Shown one piece after another: positions 1 to 8,551 of a DNA stretch of 64,000 nucleotides. The DNA is from Bdellovibrionales bacterium (lineage in GTDB: Bacteria; Bdellovibrionota; UBA1018; CAIMNF01). Made by a program: the position numbers and the translations under genes. Position 1 is the first letter of the stretch; each line of letters begins with the position of its first letter. The stretch covers positions 186,001 through 250,000 of the forward strand of contig CANNBJ010000003.1 in NCBI GenBank assembly GCA_947502835.1. Reading direction: 5' to 3'. The notes below the pieces were generated by a model. It did not search any database. It was not told the DNA's origin and worked only from the letters and a program-made list of their open reading frames with translations.

Positions 1-1
1 C

Positions 2-1756
2 GAGCTGATTGCCTTGTTTGATGCGGATGGAATTCCCCGGATGGATTTTCTCTCGAAACTCGTAGGCTATTTCAACGACCAGAAGGTTGCCTTGGTTCAG
101 ACTCCGAACGCGTTTTACAATCTCGACAGTTTTCAACACTGGACTGAGAATTCCGGAAAGAGCATCTGGCATGAACAGTCGCTTTGGTATGATGTCATTC
201 TAAGGGGTCTCGATTACGGGAATGCATCAACCTGGTGCGGAAGCGGATCGCTGTTCCGGCGTGAGGCGTTTGAAAAAATCGGAGGCGTACCGACCACGTC
301 CGTAACCGAAGACACGCTTGCCACCCTGAAACTCCATCAGGCTGGATATGACACCGTTTATCACGATGAACCGATCGCATTCAGCCTGGCACCTGACTCC
401 ATCGAGCCATATTTGGTTCAGCGCGGACGTTGGGCGCTTGGTTCGATTCAGATTCTCAGGGATCATTTTTTCAGAATTCTTTTTTCGGCCAAATTGAACT
501 GGGCAAAAAAGAAGTCCTACTTCCTGTCGCTGTACTATTTTACCGCGATCCAAAAGGTCCTTTACTACACGGCGCCATTTGCGTTTCTGTGTCTGGATAT
601 TTCACCCGTGGTTGAACCCGACATCATGTCTCTTCCGATGCTTGGCTATGTGATTCTCTCCACATGGGTTTTCAAGACGCTCGCTCGCGGTACGGGGCGT
701 GTGTACCGGAATGAGGTGTATTTCATGCACTTGATCCCAGTCTACCTCAAGGCGATCGCTCTTGGTTTGATACCCTTCTTCCGGGGCAAATTCAAAGTGA
801 CGCCGAAATCCCATGCAGGTGAGATCCCATTCCATCTCTGGGTCGGCCCCGTCATGGTATTCCTTGTTTCCGCGCTTGCCGTGGGAGCGGGAGTGAGCCG
901 TTATCTGAATGGCGAAGAGCTTGGGCTGGCTGTGATCGTAAGCGTGGGAGTGGCCGCCTATTATCTCCTTATTTCTTTGGGTGCGCTCCTCTATTTTGAC
1001 AAACAGCCGGTCTCCTACGAGTCGAGTTCATTTTTTGATTATCGGCCCTTGCGACTCACAAGTGTGGGCGGGAATCCCCACGTCGATGAGGCTTTGGGAA
1101 TCTCCTTCATGGTTTCTGAAACCGCTGTGGAATTCATTCACAAGGGCTCATTTCCTGAGGGCGAGCGAATCACGCTTGATCTTGAGCTGCCTGCATTGGC
1201 ACTTCATCTTTCGGGAACCGTGACGGGATGCCGGATCTGGAATGAGGCGGATCTCGAGCCTCTACACATCATCCATGTCCGGCTTGATTCCCTTGATCGG
1301 GAAGCCAAGCAACACCTTTCTTTGTATTTCTTCGAGCATGCGACTCCGAAGGTGATGGAAACCACGGCAAAGGCTCTGAGTGAATCCATGGTTCGATTCT
1401 CGGAGGCAAACCAGAAGCGTCAGTCGGAGCGAAGTCCGACGATCGCTCCTGTCGTGATTGAGACTGCGGACGGCAGCGGCTCCAGGTTTGGTTTGCTGAT
1501 GGATGTTTCCACAGGTGGCGCGCTCTTGAGCATGCCATCCGCGCTTGAGCCGGGCTCTCAGATTCAGGTAAGGCTGCCTTGGACCAAGAGTGAAGTGTAC
1601 GCCGAGGTGATCCGGTGTCAGAAGGGGGTGGAGCAGATTCACCCCACATTCCTGATCGGGGTTCGATTCAATAGTCCTGCCGAGATGGAATCAAAGTATC
1701 TTTCACGATTCTATCAGGTGGTGGAGTCGGGTGCGGTCAAGATTCGGGTCGGGTAA
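2..1756 (+). CDS. bcsA: Cellulose synthase catalytic subunit with C-terminal PilZ domain (5' partial)
   Basis: The reading frame is open from the left edge, so the N-terminus is missing. It is a family 2 processive glycosyltransferase that polymerises UDP-glucose and exports the chain through its own membrane channel. Counting from the Met at position 14, the DAD motif lies at residues 3-5, TED (catalytic base) at 98-100 and QRGRW (chain binding) at 136-140. Hydrophobic helices follow at about 170-330. Two beta-barrel regions follow; the second has the PilZ c-di-GMP signature, RxxxR at 469-473 and DVSTGG at 497-502, so activation by c-di-GMP is expected. The first barrel (about 340-440) lacks a clear RxxxR. 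bcsG starts 15 bases downstream, which supports cellulose rather than another beta-glucan as product. Confidence 0.9.
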   Translation, partial: ELIALFDADGIPRMDFLSKLVGYFNDQKVALVQTPNAFYNLDSFQHWTENSGKSIWHEQSLWYDVILRGLDYGNASTWCGSGSLFRREAFEKIGGVPTTSVTEDTLATLKLHQAGYDTVYHDEPIAFSLAPDSIEPYLVQRGRWALGSIQILRDHFFRILFSAKLNWAKKKSYFLSLYYFTAIQKVLYYTAPFAFLCLDISPVVEPDIMSLPMLGYVILSTWVFKTLARGTGRVYRNEVYFMHLIPVYLKAIALGLIPFFRGKFKVTPKSHAGEIPFHLWVGPVMVFLVSALAVGAGVSRYLNGEELGLAVIVSVGVAAYYLLISLGALLYFDKQPVSYESSSFFDYRPLRLTSVGGNPHVDEALGISFMVSETAVEFIHKGSFPEGERITLDLELPALALHLSGTVTGCRIWNEADLEPLHIIHVRLDSLDREAKQHLSLYFFEHATPKVMETTAKALSESMVRFSEANQKRQSERSPTIAPVVIETADGSGSRFGLLMDVSTGGALLSMPSALEPGSQIQVRLPWTKSEVYAEVIRCQKGVEQIHPTFLIGVRFNSPAEMESKYLSRFYQVVESGAVKIRVG

Positions 1757-1771
1757 GCACGGAATCGAATC

Positions 1772-3355
1772 ATGGTACTGTGGAGCTTTTTTTTCATTTC
1801 AAAGGTGATTCTGCACTATCGCGGTCATCTGCAATTCGACGGGTTCTTGAATGTCCTGATGGGCCTCTACGCCATCCTTCCGTGGGCGGCGAGCCGTTCG
1901 GTGGGGCTCTCGATCCGTAAGAATAGCGGGATTACCACTCTTCATGGTGGTTTCGGTTTGGCTCTCGGGGTTATGCTGTTATGGCACGACAGTTATTTTC
2001 CCCCGGTAAAAAGCCTGTATCACTATCTTTCGGACCCCGTGACCCGGCCTTCCAATGATTTTCTTTTTCAATTCGTGATGAACTACTGGAATCCTTTTGT
2101 TTTTGTGGTCTTGGTCGCAATTTATTGGATTTGCAGGGTCTCAGCCAAAAAGTGGAACCTTGCTCCAGCGGTAGCACTGGTGGTCGCAGCGACCACAGCT
2201 CACGGGGCGCTCACCCGAAAAACGGTCAGGACGGATCTTGCCCTCCCTTCGTCGTCGATTTCGGGTTTCGGTTCGGGCGTTGTCCCCCTGGAATCCCCGG
2301 GAAAGAAGGATGCTCCCTTTGATGTTTTGATCCTTCAGGTTTGCTCGCTTTCCGCAGAGGATCTTGCCCATACCGGGATGAGTGGGCACTCCTTTTTTGA
2401 TGGGTTTGATCTCAGGTTTTCGAATTTCAATACGGCCACCTCCTACAGCACTCCTGCGGCCTTGAGGCTCCTTCAGGCTCTTTGCGGGCAAGCTCGGCAT
2501 GAGGGATTGTTCCAAGGGGTTCCCGCCTCGTGCATGTTGCTTGAAGGTTTGCGATCTGCGGGCTACCGCACGTCGACCGTTTTCAATCACGAGGGAAAAT
2601 TGTCGATCAAGATGGCAAATGAACTGGTTACCTATGCCAAAGCGGATCTTCCGATGCCCATTTCAGGACTTTCGCAAAAGGAAGTGAGCTACGACAAGTC
2701 GCCCGTTTACGGAAACTTTGATGTCCTCGAGCAGTGGTGGAAACAGCGGTTGAGCTCATCTGGTCCGAGGGCAGCTCTTTATTACAATACTGTTTCCCTG
2801 CATGTGGGCAACCACCTCGCCCATGATTCACGCCCTTGGTGGAAGCAGGAAAAGTCCGCTACATACCGTGAGCTTCTTGAAAAAACTTTGTCGGATTTTG
2901 ATCGATTCTTCAGGCTCCTTGAAGAATCGAATCGGGATGTCTTGGTTATCATGGTTTCAGAACATGGTGCCGCACTCGCAGGCAGCGAGATTCAGGGGCC
3001 GGACCTCCGGGATATTCCCCTCCCGAAGCTTACTTTGGTTCCGATGGGAGTGAAACTGATCGGCAATGGGTGGAAGAAATCGGCCCCCGTCCGGATCGAA
3101 GACCTTGTCAGCTATTCCGTGATTCCTCGGGTGATCAATCTTGCGACCAAGCACCATTCCCTGGGTGATTCTTTTTCTGGAGGCGAATTCAGCGGAGTTT
3201 CAGAGTCGCGATTTTTTGCCGAGAACGCTGACGCGGCAACACTGATCCGTGATCAAGAACTCTTTTACCAAGGCAAGGATCGAGTCTGGAAGTCCCTGCC
3301 TGCGCAACACATTCCGGAAAGTCTCAAAACCGTCCTTCAAAGTAGGTCCCCATGA
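1772..3355 (+). CDS. bcsG: Cellulose phosphoethanolamine transferase BcsG
   Basis: Inner-membrane enzyme that in enterobacteria transfers phosphoethanolamine from phosphatidylethanolamine to cellulose on the periplasmic side. The 527 residues (E. coli about 560) begin with five hydrophobic segments up to about residue 148, then a periplasmic alkaline-phosphatase-fold domain. Family-typical stretches are visible: CSLS at 191, FNTATSYSTPAALRLL at 219-234 and SEHGAAL at 396-402. C191, S226, E397 and H398 keep the spacing of the enterobacterial zinc ligands and serine nucleophile (C243, S278, E442, H443). The gene follows bcsA closely and its stop overlaps the next start by 4 bases, indicating translational coupling. 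No bcsE or bcsF is visible after it. Confidence 0.88.
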   Translation: MVLWSFFFISKVILHYRGHLQFDGFLNVLMGLYAILPWAASRSVGLSIRKNSGITTLHGGFGLALGVMLLWHDSYFPPVKSLYHYLSDPVTRPSNDFLFQFVMNYWNPFVFVVLVAIYWICRVSAKKWNLAPAVALVVAATTAHGALTRKTVRTDLALPSSSISGFGSGVVPLESPGKKDAPFDVLILQVCSLSAEDLAHTGMSGHSFFDGFDLRFSNFNTATSYSTPAALRLLQALCGQARHEGLFQGVPASCMLLEGLRSAGYRTSTVFNHEGKLSIKMANELVTYAKADLPMPISGLSQKEVSYDKSPVYGNFDVLEQWWKQRLSSSGPRAALYYNTVSLHVGNHLAHDSRPWWKQEKSATYRELLEKTLSDFDRFFRLLEESNRDVLVIMVSEHGAALAGSEIQGPDLRDIPLPKLTLVPMGVKLIGNGWKKSAPVRIEDLVSYSVIPRVINLATKHHSLGDSFSGGEFSGVSESRFFAENADAATLIRDQELFYQGKDRVWKSLPAQHIPESLKTVLQSRSP

Positions 3356-4119
3356 ACTGGTTTCTCGTATTTTTTGTGTCTCTTTGCGCTCTTCCGAGCC
3401 TCTCACTTGCTTATTCGCCTGAGGGTTATCCCGGCAACTTCTGGAACAGTCTTGGAACGGATTTTGGCCGGTTTGACGGAGTCGTGGAGCAGGGAAACCT
3501 CAGGCAAGGGGTGAGGTGGTTCACTTTGCCGGCTGATATTTCGGTTAACACCTATATCGGATACCGCTGGCGGATCCGTACACTGAATCGGGAATTTTTC
3601 GATGCTCACGGACCGGTTGCCAGTCTTGAATTCCAGAAATCGATCTTCAATTTCGGCGTTCAGTATGAATGGCAGACCTTTCCGCCAAGGAATGAATCCC
3701 AACAGTATCCGTCGGTTTATGTGAATGCATTCGATTCGGTCGATCTCCTTCGCGGCAGTAGAAGTCTATTTGGAATCCCCGTGGTGGCAGCACCTTTTTC
3801 AGGCTGGGCCCGTGTGATGCATGATTTCGGGAATTTTGAGGGTCTTGGCACGATGGGGTATTTGAGCCAGGCAGTTGAATGGTTCACTCTTCCTGCCGAG
3901 GTGGTGTTCCGGACCCAGGCTCTTTACTTTTGGCGATTTCGAACGCTGAACAAGGAGTTTTTTGACGTTCATGGACCAGCACTGGGTGTTGAACTCGCAC
4001 GTGGATCATTGAATTTGGGCGCGATGTACGGGTGGGACCGGTTTCCGAGCCTTGGTCGCTCCACTGAGAACTTCAGGGTCTATCTGAACTGGTTCTTGCA
4101 GTGGGATTTGAAAAACTGA
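3352..4119 (+). CDS. Secreted protein with internal duplication, cellulose-locus associated
   Basis: 255 residues with a clear signal peptide (cleavage near residue 20, after SLSLA). I do not recognise the family. The mature protein consists of two related halves. Residues about 30-135 and 150-255 both carry WFTLPA, an aromatic-rich YxWRxRTLNxEFFD block, HGPxxxxE, then a Y-x-W-x-x-FP motif. Alternating aromatic residues suggest beta strands, so an outer-membrane or periplasmic beta structure is plausible but unproven. The ATG overlaps the bcsG stop (ATGA), so it is the third gene of the cellulose operon and probably acts in export or modification of the polymer. The next gene is convergent, 3 bases away. 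Confidence 0.75.
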   Translation: MNWFLVFFVSLCALPSLSLAYSPEGYPGNFWNSLGTDFGRFDGVVEQGNLRQGVRWFTLPADISVNTYIGYRWRIRTLNREFFDAHGPVASLEFQKSIFNFGVQYEWQTFPPRNESQQYPSVYVNAFDSVDLLRGSRSLFGIPVVAAPFSGWARVMHDFGNFEGLGTMGYLSQAVEWFTLPAEVVFRTQALYFWRFRTLNKEFFDVHGPALGVELARGSLNLGAMYGWDRFPSLGRSTENFRVYLNWFLQWDLKN

Positions 4120-4122
4120 GGT

Positions 4123-5217
4123 TTATTTTTTCGTGAGAACCCGTCGAAGTGCCCTGAAAGCCGGCTTCGGTTTCATCTCGGAATCAAGATAGGTGGAGGC
4201 ACCAAAACCCTCCTTGAAGTTCCCCTCCCAAAGGGTACGATCCGTGAATCCCCAGGTAATGAACGCCTGACAGGAATTTACGGAAAGACAGGCCTTCAAT
4301 GCTTCAGCGTAGATCCGTGCCTGCTGTTCGAGATCCTTGGTTGAAGTTGCGGGCGTCGGAATGGAATAATCCATCTCGGAAATCGTGATCCTGAGACCGA
4401 GTTTATCGAAGCGTTTCAGGATGCCTGGAAATTCGCTGAGATCCGTGTTCCAGCCGCTGCTTCCATGAGTCTGAAAGCCGATTCCGTGAATGGGAACTCC
4501 GGCCTGTTTCAATCGACGCATCATCCGGAAAACAGCCTCTGTCTTCTTCCCCGGAGCCTCAATGCCATAATCGTTATAGTACAGTTTGAGTTTCGGTGCG
4601 ATCCGGTGGGAAAGCCGGTAAACCCAGGAGAAAAACTTGAATCCATCCGGTTCGATCCTGGCCCAGATCGAATCCTGTCGAAAGTTTCCCTCCTCATCAA
4701 AGGCTTCATTGATCACATCCCAACTCACGACCACGCCGTTTGCGGTTTTGGAAAAGTGCAGGAGGACGCTCTTGATGTGATTTTGCAGGAGCTTTTTCAG
4801 TTCTGCCGGAGTTCGATCGGGGTTCTTCACCCAATCCGGCAGTGCTTCAGGATTGTGCCAAACCAGGGTGTGGCCCCGGACGAGTTGTCGGTGTTTTTTG
4901 GCGAATGCTACGACCTGGTCCGCGCGGGTGAAATCGAAGCGGGACTCCTCTGGATGAAGGGCATCGAATTTGAAGTCGTTTTCCGGAGTCAGGATTGAAA
5001 ACTGTTTTGCGGCAAATTTTGAATACTCAGGATCTTCCTCGATCGCTCGGGCGCGAATGGCTGAGCCAAAGAGTATCCCCTTTTTTTTGGCAAGTGTGCG
5101 AAAGGGAAGTTCTTTCGCCTGAGAAAGTGGAAAGGCAGAGCCAGCAGCAAGGAAGGCAAGAATCCAAATTCCCGGGGCAGTGGGAAAGTATCGTCTGTCC
5201 AGACAAAATCTCCGCAT
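4123..5217 (-). CDS. GH10 endo-1,4-beta-xylanase-like glycoside hydrolase, secreted
   Basis: 364 residues, family GH10, retaining hydrolases that cut internal beta-1,4 bonds of xylan and sometimes other beta-glucans. An N-terminal hydrophobic segment (about 15-34) acts as a signal peptide. Conserved blocks are RGHTLVWHN at 114-122, WDVINEAFD at 166-174 with acid/base E171, and ITISEMDY at 278-285 with nucleophile E281. The catalytic domain is complete and no carbohydrate-binding module is attached. It is convergent with the cellulose operon, with 3 bases between the stops. Cellulose loci usually carry a GH8 (BcsZ) hydrolase; a GH10 beside one could trim the polymer or simply be a degradative enzyme. 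No Shine-Dalgarno site is seen; a weak TAAGCT lies 7 bases before the ATG. Confidence 0.9.
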   Translation of the reverse strand: MRRFCLDRRYFPTAPGIWILAFLAAGSAFPLSQAKELPFRTLAKKKGILFGSAIRARAIEEDPEYSKFAAKQFSILTPENDFKFDALHPEESRFDFTRADQVVAFAKKHRQLVRGHTLVWHNPEALPDWVKNPDRTPAELKKLLQNHIKSVLLHFSKTANGVVVSWDVINEAFDEEGNFRQDSIWARIEPDGFKFFSWVYRLSHRIAPKLKLYYNDYGIEAPGKKTEAVFRMMRRLKQAGVPIHGIGFQTHGSSGWNTDLSEFPGILKRFDKLGLRITISEMDYSIPTPATSTKDLEQQARIYAEALKACLSVNSCQAFITWGFTDRTLWEGNFKEGFGASTYLDSEMKPKPAFRALRRVLTKK

Positions 5218-5248
5218 GAAGGGGAGCTTAATCGAGGCGAAAGCTCAT

Positions 5249-6646
5249 TCAAAGTGTTTTCAGGTATTCGATGAGATCTTGTTTTGCGGAAGCATCCAAC
5301 GTTGTTTGGAACTCATGCCCTTGATTGGACTGTCCCTGAAGGGTGGTATCGTAGATCTCGCGCGAGTGCAGGGCCGGCTTTCCGCGCACCTCGTGACGGC
5401 CCTTGACCCTGAGCCCAAGCGAATCCTCATCAAATCGTTCGCGCTCACCCGCATCCCGAAGCGAAAAATAGCGGGTTCGCTCTGCCGCAGGTTTCAAGAG
5501 GTCAGAAACGCTGGGAATCGAGCCATTGTGGAGATAGGGAAACCTGGCCCAGACCGCGTGAAGTCTTGGGGCCGCATAGGAGTCCTGGTTTTGTGTTTGC
5601 TGGATCAAGTCGGAGAGCGGGCTTGTGCGAATGAGGCCAAGGAAATGCTCATCGAGTTGCTCGAGCCGATCATGATCGGTCTTGACCTTGGCCCAGGGGA
5701 TGACCTTCGGCGGAAGGTAAATCGGCAAGCCCTCGGCATCCCGCTCATAGCGACCATGGCAGCCGGCGCAGGTCGCCTCAAAGGCGAGCTTTCCACGGGC
5801 AGCTCGTTCAAGGTTGATCTGGAAAGGATATTTCGGAGGAAGCAGATCTCCGAGCCCGGCCTCCAGGGGCTCCAATCGATGAGCGTACTCCCTGACATTC
5901 TCGGGTGTTTGTCCTGCTGCAAGCTCAACTGCGATTCCCCAGCCCGGAAGAATTCCGTTTCCTCCTGCATCCGCGAATTGGCCCACCTTTCGCTTTTCAC
6001 CATACCCAAAGAGATGGGGCACCTTGACTGCACCCCTTGGCATGGATTCAGGATAGGGTTCGTTTGCCATTCGGTAGAACCATTTGCGGATCACGCTGGT
6101 TGGCACCAGGCCTTGGGTGAGATTTCCTCGTTTCGGATCCTTCAGTTCTCGGGTAAACGAAATTGCACTGTCTTCGACGCGTTTGTAGGCCTCTGACTTC
6201 CTTACTTCCGGAGTGATGGTTTTCCAGAACTTCTGGCCCAAAAATGCGTCTCCGCCGATTCTTCCCACATCGATGTTCTTGTTGCCGATCCCGATGATGA
6301 ATTGCCCTGCGGCCTTTCCGCTGTGACAAGCAACACAACCCAAGACCCCGACGTTCATGCCTTCGTACTGGATCGAGAACAATCCCACCGGATCGACTCC
6401 GTTTTGAGTGATCCCATACCGGTGTTTGAGTGGTCCAAAATCCTTGCCGCTTGATCTGGAGTACTTCTTTGCAACTTCGACAAACTTGATCAGGTCCGGG
6501 GCAATATGCATTCCAAGACCTTTGTGAAAGAAATGCAGCCCAAGAAGTTCCGACTTGATCTTTTGGTCGCGGACCATGCGCGATTCCGGCATTCCATAGC
6601 CATTCAGGGGCGAAAGAGCTGCGATCAATAGAAGAATGCTTCGCAT
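5249..6646 (-). CDS. Periplasmic di-heme cytochrome c, peroxidase/RoxA-like
   Basis: 465 residues with a short signal peptide (about 1-18). Two covalent heme sites are visible: CVACH at 104-108 and CAGCH at 293-297. The C-terminal half contains a W-x-R-F-PYLHNGSIPSVSDLL block, typical of the di-heme cytochrome superfamily that includes cytochrome c peroxidases and the rubber oxygenase RoxA. Length and motif order fit the RoxA-like branch better than classical MauG or CcpA, but the substrate cannot be told from sequence. The gene is last in a group with a DoxX-like membrane protein and a small two-helix membrane protein, so the three may form an envelope redox module. The start ATG is preceded by GTGAAG. 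Confidence 0.8.
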   Translation of the reverse strand: MRSILLLIAALSPLNGYGMPESRMVRDQKIKSELLGLHFFHKGLGMHIAPDLIKFVEVAKKYSRSSGKDFGPLKHRYGITQNGVDPVGLFSIQYEGMNVGVLGCVACHSGKAAGQFIIGIGNKNIDVGRIGGDAFLGQKFWKTITPEVRKSEAYKRVEDSAISFTRELKDPKRGNLTQGLVPTSVIRKWFYRMANEPYPESMPRGAVKVPHLFGYGEKRKVGQFADAGGNGILPGWGIAVELAAGQTPENVREYAHRLEPLEAGLGDLLPPKYPFQINLERAARGKLAFEATCAGCHGRYERDAEGLPIYLPPKVIPWAKVKTDHDRLEQLDEHFLGLIRTSPLSDLIQQTQNQDSYAAPRLHAVWARFPYLHNGSIPSVSDLLKPAAERTRYFSLRDAGERERFDEDSLGLRVKGRHEVRGKPALHSREIYDTTLQGQSNQGHEFQTTLDASAKQDLIEYLKTL

Positions 6647-6692
6647 TTCTTCACTGAATCATGCGGAGCGAAAGGTTCCAAGTCTTGGCGCG

Positions 6693-6977
6693 TTAGGCCT
6701 GTTTGGACTCTTCTTTAGGAGCGGATTTCTTTGTCCACTTGAGGGCGAGAATGAAGCCAATGAGAGCCCCAAAAAGGAGTGCAAACGCTTGGATGATCCG
6801 GAACAGATCTAGGGCGCGTTGAATGGAAGGCGCGCAACTGTATCCGGGATTCACAGGAGGCTCGAAGTACCACACCATGAGTCCGGGCAAAAATAGCGAG
6901 GTGAGTGCAAGGGTTGCAAGCGCCCCGAGAAGGGAGAATTTGAATCCTGTTTTGAACCGGCTTTTTGCTTGATCCAT
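6693..6977 (-). CDS. Small membrane protein with two transmembrane helices
   Basis: 94 residues starting at MDQAKSR, where a GGAG Shine-Dalgarno lies 8 bases upstream. The frame stays open further upstream, but that part overlaps the DoxX-like gene. Two hydrophobic helices (about 10-35 and 58-80) flank a short periplasmic-type loop containing one cysteine, and the C-terminus is Lys/Glu-rich. I do not recognise the family. It lies 20 bases after the DoxX-like gene and 46 bases before the di-heme cytochrome, so cotranscription is likely, and it may anchor or assist the cytochrome. Confidence 0.65.
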   Translation of the reverse strand: MDQAKSRFKTGFKFSLLGALATLALTSLFLPGLMVWYFEPPVNPGYSCAPSIQRALDLFRIIQAFALLFGALIGFILALKWTKKSAPKEESKQA

Positions 6978-6997
6978 CGAATCTCCTTCAGGCGCCT

Positions 6998-7384
6998 TCA
7001 AAAGAAGACCGAGAGGCTGAAGATGGTCGCGGCAAAGTAGGCAAACATGTTTGCCGACCCTTGGAAATCCCCCGTGATCCTGAGGCCGAAGCACAAGATT
7101 CCGTAGAGAAACAGTGCCGCAAGGAGTGCGAAGGGCAGGAGATCAGGGATGAAAACCGAAAGCGGAAAGCTACCTGCGAGGAGGGTTTCGAATCCGGCAA
7201 TCATCCAGAACTGGGCCCGGATCCCGCCCGGGAGTTTTGCAAGCAGGGTGGGTTCGAACGTTTTCAGAAACCACTCTGGAACCTTCTTGCCTTTCAGCTT
7301 GTCCCAAGCGGCGGTCCCGAAAAGCACGGTGTGCATGAATTGGATGGCAAGGATCACGATCGGTGTGAGTTCAAAATCTTCCAT
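6998..7384 (-). CDS. DoxX-like integral membrane protein
   Basis: 128 residues, almost entirely hydrophobic, with four predicted helices (about 7-25, 55-75, 80-98 and 108-127). The arrangement resembles DoxX/DoxD-like four-helix proteins, which are often encoded with redox proteins. The similarity is in overall pattern rather than in a diagnostic motif. The ATG has no Shine-Dalgarno; TAGGAT sits exactly 6 bases before it, predicting a leaderless transcript that continues through the small membrane protein and the di-heme cytochrome. Confidence 0.6.
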   Translation of the reverse strand: MEDFELTPIVILAIQFMHTVLFGTAAWDKLKGKKVPEWFLKTFEPTLLAKLPGGIRAQFWMIAGFETLLAGSFPLSVFIPDLLPFALLAALFLYGILCFGLRITGDFQGSANMFAYFAATIFSLSVFF

Positions 7385-7390
7385 GCGGGA

Positions 7391-7396
7391 ATCCTA
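7391..7396 (-). promoter_or_regulatory. -10 box TAGGAT of a predicted leaderless promoter (DoxX-like gene)
   Basis: On the minus strand TAGGAT is followed by 6 bases and then the ATG at 7384, which places the transcription start on the A of the start codon. A weak TTGCAT lies 18 bases upstream as a possible -35. Confidence 0.45.
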
Positions 7397-7447
7397 GCGC
7401 GAGGGGAGGGGGTGATGCAAGTGGAGGACGCGGAAAGGCAAGAACCC

Positions 7448-8551
7448 CTACAATTTTTTTACCGACTGGCCCAGTGGCTTGTTCCGGCTTGCCCGCTGGA
7501 GACGGTCTGCGATTGCCGCGAACATGCCCTCGAAATGATTTTCGGGAAGATCGGCAAGGATGACATCCACAAACGGATCCTCATCCAGTTCCCTCATGAA
7601 GGAGAACAGGTTGCGTGCAGCCTCCGCGCCATCGCCCGAACCCGAGAGAATTCTATGGCTTTTGAATGATGACACATCAAAGGAACTCCGAACGGGAGCA
7701 TGGAGGAGAAGTCCAAGCCGGGATGAGTCGCCGAGTTCGCGGAGCAATTCACGAAGATCAGGATGGGAGTCGATCGGTTCCGGGATCAGGAAAAGCGGCT
7801 TTCTCGGGGCATAATGCTCATCGAGCATCCCGGGAGCCTCCGGGGCGCTTGAGTGTAGTCTCTGTTGGGTGCGGGGTACGGATCCGGTGATCGATGCAAT
7901 CTCCGCAGAGGAAACTCCACCGGGACGAAGCAAGCGGATGCCCCCCTCCTCCAGGCGAATGATTGTCGATTCAACCCCGATTCCACAGGGGCCTCCATCG
8001 ACGATGGCCGCGATTCGCCCGTCGAGCTCGGCCCGCACATGCTCCGCCGTGGTGGGCGAAATCCGTCCAAAGCGATTCGCGCTCGGAGCGGCAAGAGGAA
8101 AGGAAAGGAGGCCCAGAACTGACTGGAAAACCTCATGTGAGGGCATCCGGATTGCGACAGTGGGATGGCCTCCCGTAACGACATCCGGAATGAGCGGGCC
8201 TCGCGGCACCACGAGGGTCAGAGGGCCTGGCCAGAACGCTTTCACGAGTGCCTCGAAATTCGATCGATCGGAGGAGGCAGCAAGAGAGGGGGCCAGAATT
8301 CCGTCCCGAATCAAGGCGTGAAGCACTCCGGCCGGATCAGAGAGAACCTTGAGACTGATGTGGACAATGAGTGGATCGAAATAGGGACGGGATTTCGCAG
8401 AAAAAATCTTCCGCACCGAAGCCTCGTCAAAGGCGTTCCCGGCAAGTCCGTAGACGGTCTCGGTCGGAAGGGCGACGATTTTTTGCGATTCAAGGATCGC
8501 ACAGGCCCTGCCGATGGAATGAGGGGATGAATCGAGGAGCTCGGTCTTCAC
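7448..8551 (-). CDS. sua5: Threonylcarbamoyl-AMP synthase, Sua5 type
   Basis: Makes threonylcarbamoyl-AMP from threonine, bicarbonate and ATP, the first step of t6A modification at A37 of ANN-reading tRNAs. The 367 residues match the long Sua5 form. An N-terminal YrdC domain (about 10-200) shows LPTETVYGLAGNA, KSRPYFDPLIVHI, WPGPLT, PSANRFGRISPT and GVESTII. A linker ending in HYAPRKPLFLI leads to the C-terminal Sua5 domain (about 230-340). The start overlaps the murF stop by 4 bases (ATGA), so the two genes are translationally coupled. Confidence 0.93.
   Translation of the reverse strand: MKTELLDSSPHSIGRACAILESQKIVALPTETVYGLAGNAFDEASVRKIFSAKSRPYFDPLIVHISLKVLSDPAGVLHALIRDGILAPSLAASSDRSNFEALVKAFWPGPLTLVVPRGPLIPDVVTGGHPTVAIRMPSHEVFQSVLGLLSFPLAAPSANRFGRISPTTAEHVRAELDGRIAAIVDGGPCGIGVESTIIRLEEGGIRLLRPGGVSSAEIASITGSVPRTQQRLHSSAPEAPGMLDEHYAPRKPLFLIPEPIDSHPDLRELLRELGDSSRLGLLLHAPVRSSFDVSSFKSHRILSGSGDGAEAARNLFSFMRELDEDPFVDVILADLPENHFEGMFAAIADRLQRASRNKPLGQSVKKL

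Noticed and set aside
5180-6196. Plus-strand frame of 338 codons opposite the di-heme cytochrome gene
   Set aside because: The minus strand carries two heme motifs and a signal peptide; the plus frame has none.
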